Shown: piece after piece, positions 33,858 to 46,880 of the stretch
How positions within the stretch are numbered: position 1 is the stretch's first letter
Layout: each line of letters starts with the position of its first letter
NCBI GenBank assembly: GCA_037447655.1
Contig: JBBHKE010002332.1
Location: 17,146-81,145, forward strand
DNA: 64,000 nucleotides
Direction of reading: 5' to 3'
Source of the DNA: Zygnema cylindricum
Lineage: Eukaryota > Streptophyta > Zygnematophyceae > Zygnematales > Zygnemataceae
Notes under the pieces: generated by a model
Told to the model about the DNA's origin: nothing
What the model saw: only the letters and a program-made list of their open reading frames with translations
Database searches by the model: none
Translations under genes and position numbers: made by a program

Positions 33858-34166
33858 GATCCAATTCGACATATCGTTGAGGAATTGAGGCTTGTGGATT
33901 TTAACGAGGATTTATTATCCACAATCTCTTGATCGGCTAAGCGACACTCTAATTTTGATTTTCATGAGGAATTTGATATTGGTGACCTTAATGGCATTGA
34001 GGGTTCGGATTCGGAAATTGATCCGGAATCCACCTCCAATGTTAAAAAAGGGAGAGGTAAAATTGTGGATAATGTAAATTTTGATAACATTGGTGGGGAT
34101 TCACGAAGCGAAAATTCGCGAATGTCTTCGGACCCGAGGAAATCTTCGTCTTCTAAATCGAGTTGA
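33858..34166 (+). pseudogene. Unidentified acidic Ser-rich coding fragment
   Basis: One frame reads DPIRHIVEELRLVDFNEDLL, then (after one TGA) HSNFDFHEEFDIGDLNG, DSEIDPESTSN and SRSENSRMSSDPRK, ending at TGA 34164. It lies between LTR B and the first family-2 gag fragment and resembles neither retroelement. The composition and amino-acid order look like genuine protein sequence, perhaps a captured or bystander host gene fragment. I do not recognise a family. Confidence 0.35.
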
Positions 34167-34180
34167 CCGACTATCATTGA

Positions 34181-35085
34181 GGAGGAACCTGTTGCTTTAC
34201 GACCATTGGAGCAGGTGGAGCAGCAGCAGTAGCAGTAGAAGTAGACATAATTTACTCACAAAAGTTTACCAAAAATCCTACCCAACTGTTGTCTTCTAGA
34301 GCTCACCAAATTTGACACAAAAGCCCAAACTTCTTCAAACTATACCACACTATATAATATTACAAATTCTAACAACTCCCAAAGTTCAGCCTAATGATCC
34401 AACATACACCAAGATATGCAACTCAGAAGTTTCCCAAAAATAGTTTTCAAATTACATAGTTTAGAAGTCTGGATACATCAAATGTTCTAAGTCCTAAGTC
34501 TTATACTCGTAGTGAACTTTTACTCTTAGTTTTCCTATTACAAAGTGTTGTTCCTCCGATACAAAGGTTCTTGGGAGATAATTCCAAGAAACGTAACTGC
34601 CACTAAGGTCTAAGTGCTCCTAATCACTCTAGAGCTAATTCTGCCAGTGTACTTTAAATATTACTCAGAGATCAATACAATTACTTGCCGCTAGGTAGAT
34701 TAATCCACATGTTGCGAAAACACCCGCAAGCAAATCCTTTGTGATCCTTTCATGAATCTTGTCCATTGACTTGATTCGGATCAACCACAGCTGCGTTGTC
34801 TCGTTCCGAATCATATTCAACGTCATTGCAACTTCGTTGCAGTTCCGTCATCTTGTACTGAATAAATCGCAGCTGCTTTGTCCCATCTGCGTCGCAGCTG
34901 CTTTGTCACATCTGTGTCGCAACTGCTTTGTTTCGTTCAATATGTGACACCATATGTGGATGTTGTTGCCATTCGAAAATGCCTAATCTGTACTTAAGTA
35001 ACAACGCGTGTCCTTTACAATATATTTCACTGTCTTTCTACCGTCACACTATTTTACTGAGACTTAAAGCTTTCCAAAATAAACA
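34181..35085 (-). repeat. Copia family-2 LTR 1 with a stub of gag
   Basis: On the minus strand the LTR starts TGTTTATTTTGGAAAGC at 35085, preceded by the polypurine tract ctttaggggag. It contains an array of cgcagctgctttgtcc words (about 34790-34930) and runs to the gag start at 34248 (MSTSTATAAAPPAP). Gag is cut after about 21 codons at 34181. The exact LTR 3' end and primer-binding site could not be placed. Confidence 0.7.
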
Positions 35086-38000
35086 CTCCCCTAAAGCTTT
35101 AGACTCAGTGTATCATCGCACTTGCGATGTGAAGAAGCGTAGTTGCGTTGTTGTACTTGTACAGTATGGCAGTATAGCAACGCAACAAAATTGCTAGTTA
35201 CCTTGTCCCACTGCATTCCACTGTAGGACTTAGGGCAGTATGGCAGCATAGCAACATTGGAACTCAGCTAGTCAATTAGTTCCACTGCATCCCTACAATA
35301 CTTTAGCTTAGGAGCAGGAAAAGCTTTATTGAGCATATCAACAATCATTTTTGCATCTGGCAGATAGCATAATTTAATCACTCGGGAAAACACTTTTTAA
35401 TTTACAAAGTGTAATCTTACATCCATGTGCTTAATATTGAATTGTTGACTTGGGCTAGAGGCAATGGCTCTGGCAGATTGGTTATCACACCATATCACTT
35501 GTGGACCAACTTGCAGGTATTCGAATTCTTACATTATGGATTTTACCTATAAAAGTTCTTTGAGGGCCGACCATGTATTCTAACTCCATCGTCGATTTTG
35601 CCGTAACTTTTTGAAGTTTGCTGCTCTAGGAGCAAGTCCCGTTCCCAATTTACAGAACGAATCTCCTGGTTGATTTCCGGCTTGGCATGTCGCCATAGCT
35701 TGCATTACTCTATATTTGCAGCTTCACTTCTCCTCCGCCTAGTGTGAGTTTGAGGTCTTTTGTTCCTGCCAAATATTTTAAGACTCTCCTTGAAGCATCA
35801 CGGTCAGATTTTCTAGGGTTTTCAAGACTCCTGCTTAGTACCCCAACTGCTGTAGCAATTTCGAACGGGTACATTTTATGAAATATATTAAACTTCCCAC
35901 TATTTGTCTGTAAGGTATTAGTGTCATAGGATTATCCTCCCTTGACTCTGAATACTCACTAACAATAACACTTGGTTTTGTCTCTTCTCCCTCTAACTTT
36001 TGCCGAAACTCCATTGGAGTTATACACCATTTTGCCCTCCGCATTCTATACTCATCTAACATGTTTCCAAAAGCATCTTTTTGAGTCAATTTTAATAATC
36101 TATTATTTCTATCCAATTCTACCTAAAAACCTAGAATATATTTCGCCTCATCGATGTCTTTCATCTCAAACCGTGAATTTAAGGCAGTTTTGATTTTATT
36201 AATTTCATTCATTGATTTGCTAATTTGAAGTAGATCGTCTACCTACACCGCAATATACACTATCCCATCCTCACCATTTAGAACGTAAACAAAATGATCA
36301 AAGCTTATCATTTGAAATCATAGGCTAGTTAAGAATTTGTCAAGCTTGAGATTCCATTGTCTAAGGGCTTGTTTTAAACCGTATAGATATTTTAACAATT
36401 TGTATACTAAGTGCTATTTTCCTGGTTGCGCATACATTTCAGGCTGCTGCATGTAAATGATCTCTTCTTCCTCTCCATGCAAGAAGGTTGTTTTTACATC
36501 CATTTGATGTATCTCTATATCTTCTATAGCAGCTGGGGACATCAAAATTATAACAGTCGGAAATCTTACAACCGGATAAAATGTTTCTCAAAAGTTAATT
36601 CATTCCTTTTTATTATACCCATTTGCCACAAGCTTGGCCTTATATCGTTCAATAGTATTATCAGGATTTAACTTCTCCTTGAATACATATTTGCTACCAA
36701 TCACTTTTCGGTATGGAGGAAGATCCACAAGCTCCCATGTCTGAGCTTAGATGATCGACTTCATTTCGTCGTTAGCTGCCTCGATCTAGTGATGTCGTTC
36801 TGGTGATGAGATGGCCTCCTGAATGGTCAGATGCTCCCCTGAGGCCGCATAGTAGGCAAAGTGGGAGTTTGCTTGCAGTCGGCTTCTAGTTCGTCTTCCC
36901 TCGGATATTTTGAGGCTGAAATCGTTTGATCCCTCGCATTTCTCTTTGGTCTCTGTGTAGAATCTGTAGGATTGGAATTCTGGACACCGGGCTGAAAATA
37001 AATTTGTTGAGGAACTTAATTAATTTTAGATACTGGTGTCACCACCAAATACCTGTGCATCTTTGTGACAATCTCTTGTTTGCAATCTAAAATGACATAT
37101 TTTTGTACTTTTTGTTGCTTTTGTTGCGTTGTCATTTTAAATAAATTTATCGCGTCAAGCTCAACCTTTACAATAATATTCCTTGCTATAATTATTTTAT
37201 GTTTCTCAAATACAAAGACTCTATACCCTTTCGAGTGATCGTCATATCCCAACAAGATACTCGGTAATCCTTTCGGTTCCATTTTCCATCTGTCTTTAGA
37301 TGTATCTAAAATAAAGCATTTGCTACCAAAGACTTTGAAATGACTAACATCAAGTTTCCTACTACTCCAGACCTCGTAAGGAGAAGTTTCTACTGATCTT
37401 GACCTTATTCTATTTTTGACATAAACGACACAATTTAATGCTTCAACCCATAATTTCGGATCCACGTCCTTATCTGCAAGCATGGACCTAGAGTTCTTTG
37501 TGATAGTTCTATTTAGTCTCTCTGAAACCCCATTTTGTTCTAGTGAATAAGGAACGGTTAGCTGATGACTAATACCTTCCTTAAGTAGGAAGTTTTCAAA
37601 CTCTGTTGCCGTATATTCGCCGCCGTTGTCCGATCTGAGTTCCAGAATTTGAAAACTATGTAGTTTCTCCACCCATGCTTTGTAGTTTTGAAAGTAGCCG
37701 AAGACTTCACTCTTGTCCCTCATGAAGTAGACTTTAGTAAACCTTGAAAAATCATCTGTAAATGTAACAATGTATTTCATCCCTCGAGGGCCGAAAACAT
37801 TAGAATAAATGAGTTATAAAAGTTTAGTGGACCGGTGTTCAGATTTCTGAGGAAACAGTAATATATGTATTTTTCCTAGTGCAGCGCCATCACATGTTTA
37901 AGGTGACTCATTTCCATAAGTGACTATTTTTAGTTTACCAATATGTACCATTTTTTTCAAACTGTCATAGTTCATATTGCCTAACCTCTTATGCCACAGC

Positions 38001-39023
38001 TCATCTGAAGATAATGCACCAAAATACAAATTATCATTTTCTTTATTATCATGCATATCCATTCAATACATATGGCTGGCATCTCTAGTGCCTGTGACCA
38101 CAATCTTTCCATTCTTGCTAACAACCTGCCGACCATGTTTCAAATTGACCTCAAACCCTTTACTTTCTACCAAAGAAGTTGAAAACATTTTTTTCTTGAA
38201 ATCCGGGACAAAGAGAACATTGTGAAGAGTTCTCTCAACTGCCTTTCCTTTTATATCAACTAGCAAGGAGACATCACCTACAGCACGTGTCTGTACACTC
38301 AGACCACAACATAGTAGATATTTTTCTCGGCTGTGGATTTCAAATTTTTGAAAATTGCCTTGTTCCAGCACATGTGTGCCGACGCTCCGGTATACATTAT
38401 CCATCCAGTATCTTTTGCACCCTCCATTGTTGTCGCTATAAAGAATAAGTCCTTGTTGTTCTCGTCACAGAGTGTCAAAGATTCGTCTCGGTAGGATAAA
38501 GATGCCGAGAAAAGTGCATTTCCTCGAGATGTTGATCATGTGAAGCCTTGATTGGACCAACTTTGTTGCCATCTAGGTCTGTACAATCATGTTTCGTTAG
38601 CTCTCTTAAGCTTAGGACAGAAGAGATATCCATGACCTTTTTCATTACAATAAAAACAAGCATTGAAAGACAATGTATCCTCTCATTGATTAAACTGTTT
38701 AAACTCATTCTACTTTTCATTAAACTAGTTTCTTTGCTTACTATACTAGGCCTTTTTGTCAAAGTCTGTGTTAAAATCTTGTACCTACCTCTCTGTACTG
38801 AGAATTTTAGAATCAACTTCTTCCTCTAATATGAAATTAATGGCTAATTGTAAAGTCCAGCTAGTTTTATCTTAGTGTTTCAACTTCTTTCTGTTTAAGC
38901 TTATCAGACGCTACTTTTATAGTATTAGGAAGACCCCTCATTAGTAATGCAGCTTGCTGAAACCTATTATTCTACGACCACTAGAGCAGGTGGAGCAGCA
39001 GCAGTAGTAGTAGAAGTTGACAT
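35086..39023 (-). pseudogene. Copia family-2 internal region, copy a (defective)
   Basis: In order from 39023: the gag start (MSTSTTTAAAPPAL) joins directly, through a deletion near 38973, to FQQAALLMRGLP. A CCHC knuckle follows. Protease has lost its active site (WIMDNVYRSVGTHV where copy b has WIMDTAASAHMC). Integrase (37780-37016) has LRSDNGGEYT and EQNGVSERL, but its upstream zinc region is decayed. In RT the tyrosine of the YVDD box is a stop (AV*VDDLLQIS, about 36240). RNase H (CDNQ-like, HMDVRLHFV) has several stops. It ends at the polypurine tract ctttaggggag next to LTR 1. Confidence 0.82.
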
Positions 39024-39902
39024 AATTCACCCATAGAAGCTTACCAAGAATCCAACCCAACAGCTGTTTTCTACAGCTTAACAAAGTTGACACTGAAGTT
39101 TAAATTGCTTCAAACTATACGATAGTATAGTATATCACAAAGCTTGACAACTCCCAAAGTTTCAGCCAAATTGGACCAACATACATCAAGATATGCAACT
39201 CAGAAGTTTCCCAAAAATAGTCCGCAGATTACACAGTCTAGAAGTCTGGATACAAAAAATGTTCTACGTCCTAAGTTTTATACTCTACACTCAGTTGTCA
39301 TACTTTATAGTGCTGTAGCGCCGATACAAGTGTCCCTAAGAGATATGTCCAAAAAACTTAAACTTCCACTAAGGTCAAGTGCTCCTAATCACGCTAAACT
39401 AATCTATCACTGTAGAATCACTATCACTGAGAATCCTATACAGGTGATTTGTTCAAATGCTTGTCGTAGGCTTAGTGACACTTGTCTGTATACGTCCATC
39501 TGGCTGTTGCAAAGGACATGTTAAGGAGTCACTTGTTTATCCTATTATGAATCTCGTGAGTTGACTTGATTCATATCAACCGCAGCTGCGTAGTTCAATT
39601 CTTGATCATATTCAGATATATGTAGCTTCGTCGCAGCTGCATTGTCCTATACCAAATTAGCCGCAGCTGCGTTTTGTCTTGTTGCGTCGCAGCTGTGTTG
39701 TCCGTACATATCGTATGAAAGATCACCGTAGCTGCGCTTGTCGCTGCTGCGTTGTTCCACTATATGTGTGAAACGTACATACTATTGTCGGTATCATTCT
39801 AGAAACCTGCACTGTGTTTCAGACGATGACGCGTGTTCCTATAGATTTATATTTCCACCGTCTTACTTATTTGTTGAGACAAAAAGCTTTCCAAAAACAA
39901 CA
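39024..39902 (-). repeat. Copia family-2 LTR 2, shared by copies a and b
   Basis: It starts TGTTGTTTTTGGAAAGC at 39902 after the polypurine tract of copy b and leads directly into the gag start of copy a. It therefore serves as the 3' LTR of one element and the 5' LTR of the next. It has gccgcagctgcg repeats at 39575-39760. Confidence 0.75.
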
Positions 39903-42900
39903 CTCCTGTAAAGCTTTAGACTCAGTATCCCAGCGCAGCTGCAATGACGAACTAGAGCAGCATCGCAACATATCAACATAGCAATTTAGAAGGTCACCCA
40001 TTCCCACTACATCTCGATGTTGGACTATTCCAGCATGGCAGTTTAGCAGTGCAGCGATTTAGTTATTCACTTAATCCCAGTGCGTCCTTACAATACTTTA
40101 GCTTAGGAGTAGGAAGAGCTTTAGTGAGCATATCATCAATCATTTTTGCATTTGAAAATAACATAATTTAATCACTCTAGAGAACATTTTTTTCTCTTAC
40201 AAAGTGTAATCTTACATCCATGTGTTTGCTTTTGAAGTGGTGACTCGGGTTAGAAGCAATGGCAATGGCAGCGTGGTTATCACAATAGATCACATGGGGA
40301 CCAACATGCATATATCCCAATTCTTGCAACATGGATTTCACCCATAAGAGTTCTTTGAGGGCCGAGCTCGCTGCCATATATTCAGACTCCATTGTCTATT
40401 GTGCCGTGACCTTTTGAAGTTTGTTGTTCCAACATCAATTACCGTTCCCAATTTGCAGTACGAATCTAGTGGTGGATTTTCGGCTTGGCATGTCGCCATA
40501 GCTTGCATCACTCCATGTTTGCAGCTTCACTTCTCCTCCGCCTAGTGTGAGTTTGAGGTCTTTGGTTCTTGCCAAGTATTTTAAAACTCTTCTTGCTGCA
40601 TCACGGTCAGATTTCCTCGGATTCTCTAAACTTCTGCTCAGTACCCCAACTGCTGCAGCAATATCCGGACGGGTACAGTTCATGAAATATATTAAACTTC
40701 TCACTATCTGTCTGTAAGGTATCAGTGTCATAGGATCATCCTCCTCTGACTAAAAAATTTCATTGACAATAACACCCAGTTATGTTTCTTCCCCCTCTAT
40801 CTTATGCCAAAACTCCGTTGGTGTTACACATCTTTTTGCCCCTCGCATTCCTTATTCATCTAACATGTTTCCAATAGCCTTCTTTTGAGTCAATTATATT
40901 AATCTGTTTTTTCTACTCTCTCTTCGTGGATACCAAAATATATTTTTTCCTCACCGAGGTCTTTTATCTCGAACCGTGAGTTTAAAGCATTTTTAATTTT
41001 GTTAATTTCAGCCATTGATTTGCTAACTAGTAGTAAATCATCTACATACACCGCTATGTACTCTATTTTATCCTCACCTTTTAAAACATAGACAGAATGA
41101 TCAAAATTTATCTTTTTAAATCCTAGGCGTGTTATTAATTCATCAAGTTTTAGATTCCATTGCCTATGGGCCTGTTTTGGGCCGTACAAAAATTTTAGCA
41201 GTTTGCATACTAAGTGCTCTTTTCTTGATTCTACATACATTTCAGGCTGCTGCATGTAAATGGTCTCCTCTAGTTCTGCATGCAAAAAGGTTGTCTTTAC
41301 ATCCATCTGATGTATTTCCATATCTTCTATAACAGCTAGAGATAGCAAAATCCTAACTTTCGGTAATCTTACAATAGGAGAAAATGTTTCTTCAAAATCA
41401 ATTCCTTCCTTTTGATAATAACCCTTTGCCACAAGTTTAGCCTTATATCGTTCAATGGTATTATATGGATTTAACTTCACCTTGAATACCCATTTGTTGC
41501 CGATCGCTTTTTTATCCAGAGGAAGATCCACAAGCTCCCATGTCTGAGCCTCTATGATTGACTTCATTTCATTGTTTGCCACCTCGATCTAGTGATTCCG
41601 CTCCGGTGATGAGAAGGCTTCCTGGATGGTTAGAGGCTCCGCTGAGGCTACCGAGTAGGCGAAGTGAGAACTTGCTTGCACGCGGCTGAAATTCTATGGG
41701 CTCCATTGCCCACAGAATTTGCAGATCCAAAAGAAATTAATCTAGATAGTGCCGACTACAAGTTGATATAAACCCAAATGAATGATCCCTTGACAATCAG
41801 AACCCCAATACACGTTCACCCCTGTGAAAAGAAGACCTTCTGTGTGCTCAGTTCCACCACTGAATGCAAAGCTTGAATATGTGTTTTGGACAATATTCCC
41901 CACTTTGACTTTCCCACTGAATAAGTGCCACTATGGCACGCAAAGTCTCTGACCGACTACAACCGTGTGTAGCTTGGACTCCGTTGAGTCCGTAGCAAAA
42001 AGAATCATTGAATTTGCTCACCCGAGCATTAAGTTATGGCTGGTCAAAGATGACGTTTATAGATACAAGCTCTCTTAGAGAGAGGTACCCAAATATCACT
42101 AAGTCTTGGTCTACCTACTCACGACTACCTACTACTAAACCTTAGTTCAATAAGAACACTATATAGTACAAGAAGGTACAATGGGAGATGTACTTATTGT
42201 ACTGCCATTGTACGACATGGTCTACAAGGTGACACTTGTCAAATCGAGAGCCAGGGTTCCTCTTCCCATCTTCTCCGGTATCATATAATTTGACGCCACG
42301 TGGCACTGCGTGATGCTATCTCTGAATGCCGCCAAAAGCTCACTTTGCGTGGCGGCTACAATGCTGGCTGTTCGATCAAAACATATTTTACACAGTTCAG
42401 ATTCGCGTAGATGCATGAATTGTTCCTCTTTGTTAGTCTGGTGTTTATTGACTGTCACGTTAATGTTTAGTAATCTTTGAAACCCATCACGTGTATTGTT
42501 TTGTTAATGCCTTATTGGATAAGGCATACCACCACAAATATTTCTATAGACCCTTGTTCAAATTTGGTCTAGAGTAGCTTTTGGTTATTTGTCAGCTGTT
42601 TAGAATTCTCTACTTGTACGCTTATAAATACCTATTGTACCCTACGCATCTCATCGTTGCCTCTAAGCTATAGGCTAAAGCTAACGGCTATTAAGGATGG
42701 TAGGTACGAGGATCAAATCCTGATTCTGGCAGTCCTCTTTTGGTACAAACTACGAATTAGCCTATTCTCTTTAGACAGCCATGGCTCTAGCTCTCTCTTT
42801 GGTCTTCACTGACTGCAACAAGTATGGGGACAGGAGAGAGTTGAGCGAGAAGCAAGCTGCCTTTGTTGACTTACTCTATTTATTTTTCCAATACAGACCT

Positions 42901-45487
42901 AGAAAATACCTAAATTTCAACAGCGACTACTTCATCTTCTTCCCCTCGGAAATTCTGAGGCTGAAATTGTCGGATCCCGTGCATTGCGCTTGTTGCGCTG
43001 GTTGCGATCCGTAGGCAGTGACAGTTGTTTGTCCGCTTCGAAATAAAATTGTTGGGGAACCTGATTATGTTCGGACTCCTGTGTTACCACTGGTGAATTT
43101 TGCATTTGTGAGACAATATTATGGATGCTATCTAAAATGACATCTTCCTATACTTTTTGCTGCTTCTTCTGCTTTGTCATTTTAAATAAGTCTATGAGTC
43201 TAGTTCCATCTTTGACAACGATGTTCCTTGCTACAATAATTTTTTGCCTCTGAAAAACAAAGACTGTACAACCTTTAGAGTGATCATCATATCCTAACAA
43301 AATGCCCGACAATCCCTTAGGTTCCATTTTCCATCTATCATTAGACGTATCCAAAATAAAGCATTTACTTCCAAAGGCTTTGAAATGACTGACATCCGGT
43401 TTTCTACCCGTCCAGATTTCGTAAAGAGTGGTTTCTACCGATATTGAACATATCCTATTTTTGATATAAACTGCACAATTTAATGCTTCAGCCCAGAATT
43501 TCGGATCCACGTCTTTATCCGCAAGCATGGACCTAGAGCTTTCTGTGATAGTTCTACTAAGTCTTTCTGAGACCCCATTTTGTTCGGGAGAGTATGGAAC
43601 AGTTAGTTTGTGACTTATACCTTACTTGAGTAAGAAGTTTTTAAACACTTTTGATGTATATTCCCCGCCATTGTCCGATCTGAGCTCCATAATTGGGAAA
43701 CCGTGTAGTTTCTCCGCCCACGCTTTGTAATGTTGAAAATGAGTGAAGACTTCACTCTTGGCCTTCATGAAGTAGACTTTAAAAAATCTCAAGAAATCAT
43801 CTGTAAACGTAACCATATATTTCATCCCACCGGCTGTTGGTACCTTTGCAGGGCCGAAAACATCAGAATGAATAAGTTGCAAAAGTTTAGTAGATTTATG
43901 TTCAGACTCTTGAGGAAAAGGTATTTTGTATATTTTTCCTATTGCACAGCCATCACACGTTTTAGGTGACTGATTTGACAGAGTGACTCTTTTTATTTTA
44001 TCAGCAGTGACCATCTTTTTCATACTCTCATAGTTCACATGGCCTAATCATTTATGCCACAACTCAACTGAGGATAATGCACCGAAATACAAATCATCTT
44101 TTTCTTTATTATCGGGCATATCCATTCGATACATTTTGCCGGCATCTCTAGTTCCCGATACTACAATATTTCCATTTTTGCTAACAACCTGCCTACCATG
44201 TTTCCGATTGACCTCAAACCCTTTCCTTTCTGCCAAAGAAGTTGAAAACAAATTTTTCTTAAAATTTGGTACATAGAGAACATTATTAAGAGTTCTCTCA
44301 ATTGCCTTGCCCTCTACATCAACTAGCAAGGAGACATCACCTTTAGCCTGCGCTTGCACACTCATTCCACATGTGTAGTAGATATTTTTCTCCGGTGTTG
44401 ATTTCAGATTTTTGAAAGCTGCCTTGTTCCAGCACATGTGGGCCGACGCTGCGGTGTCCATTATCCATCCATTGTCTTTTGCGCCCTCCATTACTGTCGC
44501 CATAGCAAATAGATCATCATCCTCGTTGTCAGAGAGTGAAAGAGACTCGTCTTGATGAGATGAAGACGCCGAGAAGAGTGCATTTCCTCGTTGTGAAGAT
44601 CCCGTGAAGCCTTGATGAAATTGGTTGTGCTGCCATCCAAGCCTGTACATCCAGGCCTGTACAAACCTGTTTCATTAGCTTTCTTAAGCTTAGGACAAAA
44701 TTTATATCCATGACCTTTTTCATTACAATAAAAACAAGCATTGAAAGATAGTCTATTTCCTCTTTGATTAAATTGTCTAAATTGATTCTGATTTTGATTA
44801 AACTGATTTCTCTGCTGATTAAACTGAGTTTTTTTGTCAAATTGAGTGCTAAATGCCGTAACTTGTTTTTCACCACTAAGAATTTTAGAATTTGCTTCAT
44901 TTTCTAATATCAAATTAATAGCTAACTGTAGTGTCCAGCTAGCTTTATCTTTTTGTTTCAGCCTATCAGACGTTGCTTTCATAGTAGTAGGAAGACCTCT
45001 CATTAGCAAAGCAGCCTGTTGAAACTAAGGAAAAGATCCACCTGCACAAGCATGAGAATCTATTAGTATCCAAAATTTGTTACAATATTCTGCCATTGTG
45101 CCACTCGTGTATTTGTAGTCCCAAATTCGTCCAGCCAAAAATAGTTCTTTCGAACATTAGCCTTTTCAAAATCATCCTTAAGAGATTTCCAAATATTGAT
45201 CGCCTTTTTCATTTTTATCCGTGACACAGCCAATTCTTCTGAGATACAGAATTTCAAAAGCGACGGAGCTTGTGAATTTTTCTTTGACCATGACGGATCC
45301 GTTTCTGCCTGTGAACCATCCAAAATATCCAAAAGGTTAACATTTTCGAAGTGTGTCTCCACCATATCCGCCCAATAAGCGTATTTTTCCTCTGAGAAGA
45401 TAGGAATCTTGATAATAGGCCCATAACCTATTGTTCTACGACCACAGCAGCAGGTGGAGTAAGAACAGTAGTAGTAGAAGTTGACAT
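39903..45487 (-). pseudogene. Copia family-2 internal region, copy b (best preserved, split by a solo LTR)
   Basis: Gag starts at 45487 (NVNLLDILDGS, RGLPTTMKATSDRLKQKD). The CCHC knuckle is CFYCNEKGHGYKFC. The protease active site DTAAS is intact (44460 region). The integrase core has LIHSDVFGPAKVP, LRSDNGGEYTS and EQNGVSERL, with a stop after NFLLK (43622). RT (41582-40899) has WELVDLPLDKKAIGNKWVFK, an altered FLYGPKQAHRQWN and an intact AVYVDDLLLVS. RNase H (ESEYMAASSALKELLW, YCDNHAAIAIA) ends in a stop near 40177. The linker between integrase and RT is interrupted by LTR F (41687-42922). Without that insert and a few stops, it would be a normal copia layout. Confidence 0.85.
41687..42922 (-). 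mobile_element. LTR F: solo family-1 LTR inserted in family-2 copy b
   Basis: On the minus strand it starts TGTTGAAATTTAGG (42922) and ends ccatagaatttCA (41687). Both ends match LTR A/B. The flanks are gcgac (42923-42927) and gcggc (41682-41686), a 5-bp duplication with one mismatch. The linker of copy b reads continuously across it when compared with copy c (cttgcagtcggtttctagttc). It contains a G-box (acgccacgtggcac), a 5' (GA)-rich portion and the antisense tRNA-like segment (42655-42745). Confidence 0.82.
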
Positions 45488-46410
45488 AACTTACCCACAA
45501 AAGCTTACCAAAAATCCTACCCAATAGCTGTTTTCTACAGCTTAACAAAGTTGACACACTAGTCCAAACTGCTTCAAACTATACCACAGTATATTATATT
45601 ACAAAGTCTAACAACTCCCAAAGTTTCAGCCCAATTGATCTAACATACACCAAGATATGCAACTCAAAAGTTTCCCAAAAACAGACTGCAGATTACACAG
45701 TCTGGAAGTCTAGATACAAAAAATGTTCTACGTCCTAAGTTTTATACTCTACACTCAGTTTTCCTACTTCATAGTGCTTTATCGCCAATACAAGTGTCCC
45801 TAAGAGATATGTCCAATAAACTTCAACTTCCACTAAGGTCAAGTGCTCCTAATCACGCTAAACTAATCTATCACTGTAGAATCACTATTACTGAGAATCC
45901 TATACAGGTGATTTGTTCAAATGCTCGTCGCAGGCTTAGTGACACTTGTCTGTATACGTCCATCTGACTGTTGCAAAGCACCTGTCAGCGAGTCACTTTT
46001 TTATCTTCTTATGAATCTTGTCCATTGACTCACTTTTTTATCTTCTTATGAATCTTGTCCATTGACTTGATTCAAACCAACCGCAGCTGCGTAGTTCAAT
46101 TCTTGATCATATTCAGATATCTGAATCTTCGTCGCTGCTGCGTTGTCCTATACCAAATTAGCCGCAGTTGCGTTTTGTTTTGTTGTGTCGCAGCAATGTT
46201 GTCCGTACATATCGCATCAAAGATCACCGTTGTTGCGCTTGTCCTGTCTACGTCGCAGCTAGGTTATTCCACTCTATGTGTGAAACGTATATACAGGTGT
46301 CGGTACCATTCTAAAAACCTGCACTATGTTTTATACGACGACGCGTATCCGTATAGATTTATGTTTCCACCGTCCTACTAATTTGCTGAGACTGAAAGCT
46401 TTCCAAAAAT
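45488..46410 (-). repeat. Copia family-2 LTR 3 (5' LTR of copy b)
   Basis: It runs from atttttggaaagctttcag at 46410, lacking only the first few bases of the usual TGTTG, to the gag start of copy b. At 46410/46411 it abuts a gag fragment rather than a polypurine tract, so this junction is illegitimate. It includes an internal tandem duplication (atcttcttatgaatcttgtc twice, 45995-46065) and cagctgcg words. Confidence 0.72.
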
Positions 46411-46880
46411 AGCAAAACCGTGGGAATGATCCACTTGCACAAGCACGAGAGTCTATTAAAATTCGAAACTTGTTACCATATTCGGCCATTGTGCCGCCCG
46501 TGTATTTGTAGTCTCTAATTTGTCCAGCCAAAAATAGTTTTTCTTGGACATTAGCCTTTTATAATCATCTTTGAGAGACTTACAAATATCGATCGCCTTT
46601 TACATTTTTATCTGAGACATAGCCAATTCTTCTGAGATACAAAATTTTAGAATAGATCGAGCTTGCGAATTTTTCTTTGACCAAGATGCATTTGTTTCCG
46701 CCAGGGAACCATCCAAAATATCCAAAAGATTAACATTTTCAAAGTGTGTTTCCACCATATCCGCCCAATAAGTATATTTTTTCCCCGAGAAGATAGGAAT
46801 TCTTGATGACATGACCATAACGTGTTGTTTTAGGACCACTGGAGCAGGTGGAGCAGCAGCAGTAATAGTAAAAGTAGATA
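46411..46880 (-). pseudogene. Family-2 gag N-terminal fragment
   Basis: It encodes VMVMSSRIPIFSGKKYTYWA, NVNLLDILDGSLAE, then (frameshifted) YKYTGGTMAEYGNKFRILID. It stops at 46411, where LTR 3 begins. The expected ATG is ATA here. It covers part of gag that is missing in copy a. Confidence 0.75.
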
